The notes below the pieces were generated by a model. The model searched no databases. It had not been told where the DNA came from and was given only the letters and a program-made list of their open reading frames with translations. Shown here piece by piece: positions 39,544 through 46,789 of a stretch of DNA of 46,789 nucleotides. Numbering within the stretch: the stretch's first letter is position 1; each line of letters begins with the position of its first letter. Location of the stretch: NCBI RefSeq assembly GCF_008905045.1, contig NZ_VWMY01000011.1, forward strand, positions 151,758-198,546. Direction: 5' to 3'. The position numbers and the translations under genes were made by a program. This DNA comes from Streptomyces albicerus. GTDB lineage: Bacteria > Actinomycetota > Actinomycetes > Streptomycetales > Streptomycetaceae.

Positions 39544-40868
39544 ACGACACCCTCTCCACCCTCGACGCCCTAGGCACCCTGCCGGCCGAACTCGTCGGCA
39601 AGGTCGTCACGCCCGACGACCGGCGCTACCGGCTGCTGCGCTCCACCTACACCACCGTCGGCCGCCCCATCGCCGTGGTCCTGCCCGAGTCCGCGGACGG
39701 CGTCGCGGCGGCGCTGCGGTACTCGCGGGAGACGGGGCTTCGGGTGGCCGTCCGCTCCGGCGGGCACGGCCTGTCCGGCAGCGGCACCAACGACGGCGGG
39801 CTCGTCATCGACCTGAGCGCGCTGCACCGCATTGACGTCCTCGACCGCGCCTCCCGGCTGGTCCGCGTCGAGGCGGGAGCCCGCTGGGCCGAGGTCGCCC
39901 AGGCACTCGCCCCGCACGGGCTCGCCATCAGCTCGGGCGACCACGGCAACGTCGGCGTCGGCGGCATCGCCACCGGGGGCGGCATCGGATGGCTCGTACG
40001 CCGGTACGGGCTCACCGTCGACCACATCCGCGCCGTCGAGGTCGTACTGCCCGACGGGACGTACGTACGCGCCGACGCGGAGACCGAACCCGACCTGCTG
40101 TGGGTGATGCGCGGGGCCGGCGCGGGTGCCGGGATCGCGGTGGCCTTCGAGATCGAGGCCATGGAACTCCATGACGTCGGCCACGCACAGCTGGTCGCGG
40201 CGGTCGACCCGGCCGGTGAGACGCTGCGGCGCTGGGCCGACGTCATGGCGCGGGCGCCGCGCGAGTTGTCGACGGCGGTGATGCTGTCCGCGCGGGGCGA
40301 CACCACCGCGGCGTTCATCACCGCGGTCGTGGCCTCGGACAGCCCGTCCGTCATCCGCGACGCCGTCGAACCGCTGCTCGGCATCGGTGACGTGATGGCG
40401 CAACAGGCCCACGTCGTCCCGTACACGGAACTGGTGCCACCGCTCCATCTGCACGCCAACTCCGGGCAGATGCCCGCCAGTACGACCAACGGACTGCTCA
40501 CCGACATGACCTCGGACGCCGCCCGCGCCCTGGTCACGGCGTCGGCCGCCCCCGACCCGGTCCTGATCCAGCTGCGTTCACTCGGCGGAGCGACCCACGA
40601 CCCGGCCCCCTCGGCCATGGCGTTCGCGCACCGCCACCAGAACACGCTCGTCGTCGCCTCGGCGTTCCCACCGGACGACCGCGCCACCCTGGCCGGCGCC
40701 TGGGCGCCGCTCGCCCCGCATACCGACGGCGCCTACGTGAACTTCGAGAGCGCCCCCGACAAGGCGACGTTCACACACGCCTACCCGGGACCGACCGGCA
40801 CCCGCGTCACCGACCTGTGGAAGCGCTACGACCCCGAGGGCGTCCTGCGCCCCCGGCCGCCGGCCTGA
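39540..40868 (+). CDS. FAD-linked oxidase (BBE-like, PCMH-type)
   Basis: 442 residues. FAD-binding PCMH domain: PIAVVLPESADGVAAALRYS, RSGGHGLSGSGTNDGGLVID (His in GGHGLSG is the usual covalent FAD site; the second, Cys site of bicovalent members reads SGDHGNVGVGG, so it is single-linked or non-covalent), and ATGGGIGWLVRRYGLTVDH. The C-terminus ends WKRYDPEGVLRPRPP, the BBE-type tail WxRYDP. Coupled by ATGA overlap to the LLM gene, so the two flavoproteins probably act on the same compound. Confidence 0.9.
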   Translation: MNDTLSTLDALGTLPAELVGKVVTPDDRRYRLLRSTYTTVGRPIAVVLPESADGVAAALRYSRETGLRVAVRSGGHGLSGSGTNDGGLVIDLSALHRIDVLDRASRLVRVEAGARWAEVAQALAPHGLAISSGDHGNVGVGGIATGGGIGWLVRRYGLTVDHIRAVEVVLPDGTYVRADAETEPDLLWVMRGAGAGAGIAVAFEIEAMELHDVGHAQLVAAVDPAGETLRRWADVMARAPRELSTAVMLSARGDTTAAFITAVVASDSPSVIRDAVEPLLGIGDVMAQQAHVVPYTELVPPLHLHANSGQMPASTTNGLLTDMTSDAARALVTASAAPDPVLIQLRSLGGATHDPAPSAMAFAHRHQNTLVVASAFPPDDRATLAGAWAPLAPHTDGAYVNFESAPDKATFTHAYPGPTGTRVTDLWKRYDPEGVLRPRPPA

Positions 40869-40960
40869 CCACCGGCCGCATCGCCCGCACCGACCACGAG
40901 CCCCGCGGCACCCGCCGCGGACGCCCGCCCCTTCATTTCACCTCTTACTGGAGATACTCC

Positions 40961-41611
40961 ATGGCCACGTTGCTGCACATCGACTCGTCCGTGTTCCCGG
41001 GCGGCGCCTCCGCCTCCCGCGCCGTGACCGAGACCTTCCGCAAGACCTGGGAAGAGCAGCACCCGGAGGGCACGGTGATCTATCGCGACCTCTCCGTCGA
41101 CCCCGTCCCGCACATCACCGCCGACGCGCACACCGCCGGCTTCGCCGATCCGGAGGCCCACACGCCCGAGGAGGCCGTCGCTTTCGCCGAACGCCTCAAG
41201 CTGATCGAGGAGTTGGAGCTGGCGGACGCGGTACTGATCGGCGCCCCGATGTACAACTACACGATCCCCTCGACCCTCAAGGCGTGGCTGGACAACGTGA
41301 TCCTCTTCGGCCGCACCGCGGGCGAGACCCCCTCCGCCAAGGGCACCGCGGTCACGGTCGTGGCCAGCCGCGGCGGTTCCTACGCGCCCGGCACCCCGAA
41401 GGAGCCCTTCGAGTACGTGCAGAACTACCTGACGGCGACCCTCGCCGACATGCTCGCCCTCGACCTCGACTTCATCGTCCCGGAGCTCACCATGGCCCCG
41501 CACATCCCGGCCATGGCCCAACTGGTCCCGCTCTTCGAGACCTCCCGCGACCGTGCCCTCGAGGACGCGGCCACCAAGGCCAAGGCCCTCGCCGAACGCC
41601 TCGCCGCGTAG
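40961..41611 (+). CDS. azoR: FMN-dependent NADH-azoreductase
   Basis: 216 residues, flavodoxin-like fold. MATLLHIDSSVFPGGASASR (phosphate-binding loop for FMN), LADAVLIGAPMYNYTIPSTLKAWLDNVI and TVVASRGGSYAPGT are AzoR/AcpD hallmarks. Two-electron reduction of quinones or azo compounds in the cytoplasm. GGAG seven bases before the ATG. It follows the FAD oxidase gene by 92 bp on the same strand, so it may belong to the HxlR-controlled transcript. Strong hairpins follow at 41692 and 41755. Confidence 0.92.
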   Translation: MATLLHIDSSVFPGGASASRAVTETFRKTWEEQHPEGTVIYRDLSVDPVPHITADAHTAGFADPEAHTPEEAVAFAERLKLIEELELADAVLIGAPMYNYTIPSTLKAWLDNVILFGRTAGETPSAKGTAVTVVASRGGSYAPGTPKEPFEYVQNYLTATLADMLALDLDFIVPELTMAPHIPAMAQLVPLFETSRDRALEDAATKAKALAERLAA

Positions 41612-41691
41612 ACACGAGTGCACCGCCCAGGCGATATCGGCAGGTTCTCCGGTCAGGCTCATGGTCGGACACAGGCAACGAGGTGGGTCAC

Positions 41692-41724
41692 AGGACCTCC
41701 GTGGCGGTGGGCCGCGGAGGTCCT
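41692..41724. terminator. Stem-loop downstream of azoR
   Basis: Perfect 10-bp stem AGGACCTCCG / CGGAGGTCCT with a 13-base loop, 80 bases after the azoR stop. Likely terminator; no T run. Confidence 0.6.
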
Positions 41725-41754
41725 CGCCGCCATCCGGCGACCAGCACCGGCTTC

Positions 41755-41792
41755 CAGGCCAGCGGTGTCGCGGCCGCGACACCGCCGGCCTG
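41755..41792. repeat. Near-perfect 38-bp palindrome
   Basis: Inner 24 bp (41762-41785) is a perfect palindrome: GCGGTGTCGCGG then its complement with no loop. Outer arms CAGGCC / GGCCTG extend it to 18+18 paired bases around a single A/C mismatch (41761/41786). Could be a second terminator for azoR, a binding site of a dimeric regulator of the SDR gene 160 bp downstream, or a leftover mobile-element end. Confidence 0.75.
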
Positions 41793-41951
41793 CGACCTTC
41801 GGCAGGTGGCCCCGCCGGGGCACCGGCCAACGCGAACGGATCGGCGAACTGCACCTGAGCAGAGGCGGCGAGGCCATCAAGATCCTGCTCACGTACGGTG
41901 GCGAGGGTCGATGCTGCTTGTGACCGCCCACTCTCAGAGCGAAGGAACACC

Positions 41952-42722
41952 ATGGCGCGTATCACCGACCGGACGGTTCTGATCGTCGGTGCCTCGTCGG
42001 GCATCGGTGCCGAGGTGGCACGCCAACTCGCCGACGGTGCCAACCGGTTCGTCATCACGGCACGGCGCGCCGCCGCACTCGCCACCGTGGCCGAGGAGAT
42101 ACGGGCCGCGGGCAGCGCCTGCCTGGACATTCCCGCGGACGCCCTGAACGCGCAGGCAGCCGCCGATGTGGTGGCGGCCGCCGTGACGGAGTACGGCTCC
42201 GTCGACGTCGCCCTCCTCAACGCCGGTCAGGGACCGGACATGTCCATGGACCGCGTGAGCGTGGCGGACGTCGCACGGATCATGGCGCTGAACTACGACG
42301 TCGTCGTCAACTACCTCATCCCTCTGATCAAGCAGATGCGCAGTCAGCCCGACGGAGGCCTGATCGCCCACACCAACTCCCTGGCGGGACTGATGGGCAT
42401 CCCCCGTCAGGGACCGTACTCGGCGGCGAAGGCGGCGGCGCGCACGCTCATCGACACCGCGCGCGTCGAACTGGCGCCCCAGGGCATCCGGTTCACCTCC
42501 GTCCACCCAGGTTTCGTCGCCACCGAGCGCATCAGCGGGGACGGCCTGCCCAAGCCCTTCCAGATCAGCCAGGAGCGGGCGGCCCGGCACGTCGTACGCG
42601 CCCTGGAGAGAGAACCGGCGCAGGCGTACTTCCCATGGCCCACAGCGGCGTTGGTCCGCACGCTACGTGCCCTGCCCACACCGTTTTCCACTCTGGTGCT
42701 GCGGAAACTGGCCTCCGGCTAG
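41952..42722 (+). CDS. SDR-family NAD(P)-dependent oxidoreductase
   Basis: 256 residues, classical short-chain dehydrogenase. TVLIVGASSGIGAEVARQLA (cofactor loop), ALLNAGQG (NAG motif), Ser in HTNSLAGLMG and the catalytic YSAAK (GPYSAAKAAARTL), then VHPGFVATE. AAGGA five bases before the ATG. The last 50 residues (PWPTAALVRTLRALPTPFSTLV) resemble membrane-associated acyl-chain SDRs. Single gene between the azoR hairpins and the alkylation-repair gene. Confidence 0.92.
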   Translation: MARITDRTVLIVGASSGIGAEVARQLADGANRFVITARRAAALATVAEEIRAAGSACLDIPADALNAQAAADVVAAAVTEYGSVDVALLNAGQGPDMSMDRVSVADVARIMALNYDVVVNYLIPLIKQMRSQPDGGLIAHTNSLAGLMGIPRQGPYSAAKAAARTLIDTARVELAPQGIRFTSVHPGFVATERISGDGLPKPFQISQERAARHVVRALEREPAQAYFPWPTAALVRTLRALPTPFSTLVLRKLASG

Positions 42723-42723
42723 G

Positions 42724-42843
42724 CCTCGTCAGACACTCCCCCGCCTTGGATGCCGAACGCCCAGCGAAGAAGGCAATCACCAACGCGACGACGACAATGG
42801 GACCGAGCAGCACGGACAGCCAATCAACTTGCACTGGTGTCAT
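42724..42843 (-). CDS. Possible small single-pass membrane peptide
   Basis: On the minus strand, ATG 42843 opens TPVQVDWLSVLLGPIVVVAL followed by VIAFFAGRSASKAGE, a clear transmembrane segment with a polar end. After about 35 residues the frame enters antisense of the SDR gene, so the true end is uncertain. A weak GGCAG precedes the ATG. Either a small membrane protein or the beginning of a lost gene. Confidence 0.25.
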
Positions 42844-42917
42844 CGTGAGCTGCCTGGTGGGCAGGCGGTCGACTCCCTCGTAGGCTGAATCGCGCACGTG
42901 ATGGACAGGAGGCTGAG

Positions 42918-43589
42918 GTGGCCGAGACGATGGTGGCTGAGGTGATGGCCGAGCTGGCCGCGCTCGAGGACCCGAAGACGCGCGAGGTGAACGAGAAACA
43001 CGGTGACGATCACGGTGTGAACCTCAGCAAGCTGCGCGCGCTCGCGAAGCGGCTGAAGACGCAGCAGGAACTCGCGGGCCGGCTCTGGGAGACGGATGAC
43101 ACCGCGGCGAGACTGCTGGCGCTCCTGATCTGCCGCCCGAAGGCGTTCGAGCGGGACCAGTTGGACGCCATGTTGCGCGAGGCGCGCTCGCCCAAGGTGC
43201 ACGACTGGCTCGTGAACTACGTGGTGAAGAAGAACCCGCACTCCGAAGAGCTGCGCCTGGCCTGGTCCGCCGATCCGGATCCGGTGGTAGCGAGTGCCGG
43301 CTGGGCGCTGACCACCGAACGCGTGGCGAAGAAGCCCGAGGGCCTCGACCTCGCAGGACTGCTCGACGTCATCGAAGCGGAGATGAAAGGCGCCCCGGAT
43401 CGACTGCAGTGGGCGATGAACCACTGCCTGGCTCAGATCGGGATCGAGCACGCCGAGCTCCGCGCCCGTGCAATCGACATCGGTGAGCGCCTGGAAGTGC
43501 TCAAGGACTACCCGACTTCCCCGGGCTGCACGTCTCCGTTCGCGCCCATCTGGATCACCGAGATGGTGCGCCGACAGCACGATACGTAG
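42918..43589 (+). CDS. DNA alkylation repair enzyme-like (AlkD/HEAT-repeat) protein
   Basis: 223 residues, all helical, built from HEAT-like repeats: LRALAKRLKTQQELAGRLWE, TAARLLALLICRPKAFERDQ, SPKVHDWLVNYVVKKNPHSE and a final VLKDYPTSPGCTSPFAPIWI. It resembles the AlkD/YhaZ family of DNA glycosylases that remove N3/N7-alkylpurines; active-site Trp/Asp pairs can be suggested but not proved. GTG start with AGGAGG upstream. Stands alone. Confidence 0.75.
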   Translation: MAETMVAEVMAELAALEDPKTREVNEKHGDDHGVNLSKLRALAKRLKTQQELAGRLWETDDTAARLLALLICRPKAFERDQLDAMLREARSPKVHDWLVNYVVKKNPHSEELRLAWSADPDPVVASAGWALTTERVAKKPEGLDLAGLLDVIEAEMKGAPDRLQWAMNHCLAQIGIEHAELRARAIDIGERLEVLKDYPTSPGCTSPFAPIWITEMVRRQHDT

Positions 43590-43786
43590 GTCCGCTGAGC
43601 TCTCTCCCCCATTGCGGGCGCGCACCTGAGCCGCCAACTCGGCGACCTGCGGATCTCCCCTGCACGGAGATCGTCGTCACGCACCCGCCGCAGGAAACGC
43701 GTGGAGGACAACGTCCGGTCCGAGTGGTGGACCGTCAATGAGACGCAGTTGTACGAACTCCCCTTCGCCGACGGCCGGTTCTTGTC

Positions 43787-45265
43787 TCAGTCCGCGTCGC
43801 GGCGGGCCTGACCGCGGCGGCGAAGCAGGAGGAGGCCTCCGGCGACGGCCGTGATGCCGGTCGCGGCCGTCCAGAGCGGGAGGTCGGAGGAGCCCGTGGC
43901 GGCCAGGTCGTCGCCCGCCGAGCCCTGGACGCTGGGAGACGGGGAGGGCTGGGGGGACGAGTCCGAGGCCCCGGCAGAGCCAGTCGAGCCGGACGCGGCG
44001 GACGCCGACGCCGTGGGCGATGCCGCGGTCTCGTCGGCGGTGGCCTTGTCCCGGGTGAACGCCAGTGTGCCGAAGCCGAGTTGGTCGTAACCGCCGCTGT
44101 TGGGGCCGTAGTCCCCGCCGCCGCCCTCGGGGGCCGTCTTGGCGGCGATCTGCGTGACGTACGAGGCGGACAGGTCCCGCCGCTTGGTGTAGTGGTTGGC
44201 GATCATCGCCCAGATCGGCCGGGTCATCGCCGGATTCACTGCCGCGGCGTCGGTCGCTGTCTCCGTCCCTGACCAGCCGTTGATCGCGCCCTTCTCACGG
44301 GTGTTCTCGGTGTACGCCACGTCGCCGCCCATGGTCCACTTGGCGACGTACTGCGCACCCTTGAGGAAGCGGCTGTCGTCGTAGCCGTACAGGTCGATGC
44401 CCTGGTTCCAGGCCATCTCGCAGAAGGTGCCCATCAGACCGATGCCGAGCAGCGCGTGCCCCTGGTCGCGGCCGGCCTCCAGCCACTCGGCGAGCCCGTC
44501 GTCGTGCACGACCGGGATGGCGTTCTTGATCGCCCCCAGTCCCTCACCGTGCTTGAAGTACTCGACGGCGCGGTCGACTATGGCCTTGTCGTCGCAGAAG
44601 ATGCCGGTGGCCAGGACGCACGCCATGTTGCACAGGTCCCAGTTGGTCCAGTAGTTGGAGACGACCGCACCGTTGTGGTTGGCGAGGAAGTCCTCGCTGA
44701 GCGGGTAGAAGACGTCGAGCAGCATCTTCTGGAACCGCTCCAGCTCGAAGTCGCCGTGGTCACGGACGAGTTCGGCGGCGTTGGCGATCTGGTAGCCGTA
44801 CAGGCCGGCGGCCAGGAACCGGTCGGCGCTGCCCGCAAGACTCGTCAGCTTGGCCGACCAGGCGTTGAGGATCGCGACGGTGGTGTCGGCGTGCGCGGTG
44901 TCGCCGCCGGCGTGGTAGCGCAGGGCGTTCTGGTAGGCGGCGTGGATGTCGTTGTAGAGGATCGTGTAGTTCTGGGGGCCGCCCGCTCCTCGGGACACTG
45001 TCTCCTGCGGGTTGGCCGTCCAGCCGCTCTGTGCGTGCCGGTTGGCGGTCAGCTTGGCGAAGCCGGCCGTGTAGGGGGCGGCGCCCGCCTTCACCTTGGC
45101 GGCCATGCGGTCGAGGTCGGCCCGGGTGTGCAGCAGCCCGGGGTGCGCGAAGGCCGCACCCGCCGCCGACGCCGGGGCGGTCGCCACGGCCGTACCGATC
45201 CCTGCGGCGCCCGCCGCCGCGCCCGCGAACTTCATCATGGTCCGGCGGCTGATCTCAGGTGTCAC
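43787..45265 (-). CDS. Alginate-lyase-family protein, Tat-exported and sortase-anchored
   Basis: 492 residues. Tat signal SRRTMMKFAGAAAGAAGIGT at about 6-25. The mature alpha/alpha toroid lyase domain (about 40-400) contains HPGLLHTRADLDRMAAKVKA, NYWTNWDLCNMACVLATGIF (NxxN/W catalytic face) and YDDSRFLKGAQYVAKWTMGG. Then comes a Ser/Ala/Pro/Thr-rich wall-spanning stretch (about 405-450) and a cell-wall sorting signal: LAATG at 454-458, hydrophobic helix, RRRGQARR tail. LAxTG is the class E sortase motif of Streptomyces. It should therefore sit on the cell surface and cleave uronic-acid polysaccharides; the exact polymer is unknown. Confidence 0.85.
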   Translation of the reverse strand: MTPEISRRTMMKFAGAAAGAAGIGTAVATAPASAAGAAFAHPGLLHTRADLDRMAAKVKAGAAPYTAGFAKLTANRHAQSGWTANPQETVSRGAGGPQNYTILYNDIHAAYQNALRYHAGGDTAHADTTVAILNAWSAKLTSLAGSADRFLAAGLYGYQIANAAELVRDHGDFELERFQKMLLDVFYPLSEDFLANHNGAVVSNYWTNWDLCNMACVLATGIFCDDKAIVDRAVEYFKHGEGLGAIKNAIPVVHDDGLAEWLEAGRDQGHALLGIGLMGTFCEMAWNQGIDLYGYDDSRFLKGAQYVAKWTMGGDVAYTENTREKGAINGWSGTETATDAAAVNPAMTRPIWAMIANHYTKRRDLSASYVTQIAAKTAPEGGGGDYGPNSGGYDQLGFGTLAFTRDKATADETAASPTASASAASGSTGSAGASDSSPQPSPSPSVQGSAGDDLAATGSSDLPLWTAATGITAVAGGLLLLRRRGQARRDAD

Positions 45266-45618
45266 TGCGTCGTTCCTCGGATCTCATGTCGGGGACGGTG
45301 CCTACGCATGGGAGACGGGACGGCGTGCGGCCGATAACAGAAAAATGAGCGGTGGGTCGGGGACGTCAGTCAGGGACGTCAGGCCCAGCGGAAAGACGTG
45401 AGCATAGGCTGAAACGACGGTGCCGTCGCAGGGAGCTTGGCGGAGGCGAGGTACGTGTCGGCGGGCGCGGCTACGAAAGTACCGTTTTCGAGAACGCCGC
45501 ACCTGCCTCGCCACCGATCACCAGCCGCTTGGGCCGCAATCGTGGGATTTCAGGTCCCTGCTCTCAGTGCTCTTGTCTCAGATCTATTACGGTGGCGGCG
45601 CGTCAGTTCCCTGATTCT
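45266..45618. other. 353-bp intergenic region
   Basis: Between the lyase start and the histidine kinase stop. A short direct repeat GGGACGTCAG (two copies, about 45359-45385) is the only pattern seen. It must contain the lyase promoter. No gene supported. Confidence 0.35.
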
Positions 45619-46731
45619 TCACCTGTCGGCATGCGGGGATATCGCCGGTAGTTCCACAACGATACGGATCCCTCCGGCAGGGCGCGGGGTGAGGGTGAGT
45701 TTTCCGTCGTGTGCGCGGGTGATGGTTTTGACGATTGCCAGGCCGAGGCCGACACCCGCGTGGTCGGTGTGTATGCGCTCGGTGCCGCGCTGGAATGGTT
45801 CGGTGAGTGTCGAGGCCAACTGGGGGGAGATTTTCTCGCCGGTGTTCTCGACAGTGAGCACCACACTGTTGGGACGGACGCTGGTATTCACCCACACCAT
45901 GCCCTGTTCGGGCAGATTGTGGACGATCGCGTTCTGCACGAGGTTCATGGTCAGCTGCAGCAGGAGCGCCTGCGATCCGATCGTGGGGGTGTTGTCGCCG
46001 GAGGTCTCGATGGTGACGCCACGCTTTTCCGCTAGAGGCAGGAGTGTTTCGGTGGCTTCTTCCGCAATGAGGGACAGGTCGACGTGATCTGGGGTGAAGG
46101 ACCGCTGCTCAGCACGGCTGAGCAGGAGCAGCGCCTCGGTGAGATCGATCGCCCGCGTGTTGACGGCGTCGAGACGGTCGATGACCTCGCCGACGTCATG
46201 GTTCGGATCGGTGCGGGCCACGTCGAGAAGGGTCTTCGAGATCGCCAGCGGGGTGCGCAACTCGTGGGAGGCGTTGGCTGCGAATCTCTGCTGCTCGGCG
46301 ACGTGTGCTTCGAGCCGTACGAGCATCGCGTCGAAGGCGTCGGCGAGTTCGCGGAACTCGTCTTTGCGGCCCGGCAGCCGGATCCGGTGGGAGAGCGATC
46401 CGTGCGTGGCCATCCGGGTGGCGTCGGTGATCCGCGTCAAGGGGGCGAGCATGCGGCCGGCGAGGATCCACCCTCCCACGAGGCCGAACACCAGCAGGAA
46501 CGCCAGTACTGCGGCTGCCCTCGGAGCGAAAACGTCCAGGAGGACGGACCGGACGGGAAAAACACCGTTCTCGAGCTTGTCGTCGGCGTCGATGAGCATT
46601 GCACGGTCGGGGACATAACGGAGGAGGAACACCCACACCGCCGCGAGCAGCAAGGCGCCGGCCAGCATGAGGAACCCGGCGTAGCTGAGGGTGAGTTTGA
46701 GGCGAACGCTCAAACCAGGGGTTCTATCCAC
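45619..46731 (-). CDS. Two-component sensor histidine kinase
   Basis: About 370 residues. Two membrane helices (LTLSYAGFLMLAGALLLAAV near 12-31 and AAAVLAFLLVFGLVGGWILA near 72-91) enclose only about 40 extracellular residues. HAMP domain (LAPLTRITDATRMATHGSLS), HisKA with the phospho-accepting His in NASHELRTPLAIS, N box LTMNLVQNAIVHNL, and G boxes HAGVGLGLAIVK. Architecture and short sensor loop resemble VanS/CseC-like envelope sensors. The GTG start with GAGGGAG upstream overlaps the stop of the preceding response regulator by 8 bases; the frame upstream is the regulator's shadow. Confidence 0.9.
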   Translation of the reverse strand: MDRTPGLSVRLKLTLSYAGFLMLAGALLLAAVWVFLLRYVPDRAMLIDADDKLENGVFPVRSVLLDVFAPRAAAVLAFLLVFGLVGGWILAGRMLAPLTRITDATRMATHGSLSHRIRLPGRKDEFRELADAFDAMLVRLEAHVAEQQRFAANASHELRTPLAISKTLLDVARTDPNHDVGEVIDRLDAVNTRAIDLTEALLLLSRAEQRSFTPDHVDLSLIAEEATETLLPLAEKRGVTIETSGDNTPTIGSQALLLQLTMNLVQNAIVHNLPEQGMVWVNTSVRPNSVVLTVENTGEKISPQLASTLTEPFQRGTERIHTDHAGVGLGLAIVKTITRAHDGKLTLTPRPAGGIRIVVELPAISPHADR

Positions 46732-46789
46732 GGTCTGCTCCCTCGTGTCCGGCCTTTGGCTGCGTGTGGATGCGGTAGCCGACACCTGA
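46724..46789 (-). CDS. Response regulator, C-terminal end only
   Basis: The last 21 residues before a TAG read SGVGYRIHTQPKAGHEGADR plus G. GVGYRI is the conserved end of the winged-helix domain of OmpR/PhoB-type response regulators. The remainder lies beyond the window. It overlaps the kinase start by 8 bases, the standard coupling of a two-component pair. Confidence 0.75.
   Translation of the reverse strand, partial: SGVGYRIHTQPKAGHEGADRG

Noticed and set aside
43590..43786. Possible gene fragment between the alkylation-repair and lyase genes
   Set aside because: One frame shows a few protein-like residues (VNETQLYELPFADGRF), but it is too short and lacks a start; treated as plain intergenic DNA.

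Overview
The window looks like a stretch of a Streptomyces chromosome (or a close relative). GC is very high with strong third-position GC. GTG and TTG starts are common. Several exported proteins carry Tat signals, one ends in an actinobacterial LAxTG sortase signal, and the gene families are typical of the genus. I see no rRNA, tRNA, CRISPR array or intact insertion sequence. Both edges cut genes: an MFS exporter on the left and a response regulator on the right.

Layout. 1-5.2 kb: Fsr-type MFS exporter divergent from an AraC regulator; a class-V aminotransferase; a MerR regulator divergent from a SAM methyltransferase across a SoxR-box-like operator; a DUF805 membrane protein. 5.3-9.1 kb: secreted PhoD phosphatase and a streptogrisin-C-type protease closed by a strong terminator. 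9.1-13.2 kb: a tight five-gene minus-strand operon. It runs from a 62-aa peptide through an unknown protein and two paralogous DUF6895 proteins to a cytoplasmic beta-lactamase-fold hydrolase, with three ATGA overlaps. It has the layout of a small peptide-modification or signalling system and is the most interesting locus here. 13.4-15.2 kb: PolX and a CBS-domain remnant. 15.5-20.2 kb: two divergent paralogous PAS/GAF/PP2C phosphatases. 20.5-24.8 kb: a ThuA-like/Gfo-Idh-MocA pair and a MoxR ATPase/VWA pair.

25-29.3 kb: SMI1/KNR4 protein, WYL regulator divergent from a VOC protein, RibD-C reductase and AraC regulator. 29.3-31.8 kb: a decayed area with a tandem repeat, a beta-galactosidase tail, and a GntR/racemase locus. 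Its dicarboxylate symporter survives only as a start and a C-terminus, and its aspartase only as an N-terminus. 31.8-34 kb: TetR regulator divergent from an SDR enzyme through a triple operator, of which a 95-bp, roughly 76% identical copy lies 27 kb away upstream of the DUF805 gene. 34-36.7 kb: secreted S37 peptidase and secreted ricin-B lectin. 37-43.6 kb: redox genes (FAD amine oxidase, HxlR, LLM monooxygenase coupled to an FAD-linked oxidase, azoreductase, SDR), then a DNA alkylation repair protein. 43.8-46.8 kb: a surface-anchored alginate-lyase-family protein and a two-component system.

Themes: many local regulator/target pairs with visible operators; several secreted hydrolases; and at least four gene remnants that keep their ribosome binding site and start codon while most of the gene is gone. 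Assignments come from reading translated frames and recalled family motifs; no database search was possible.
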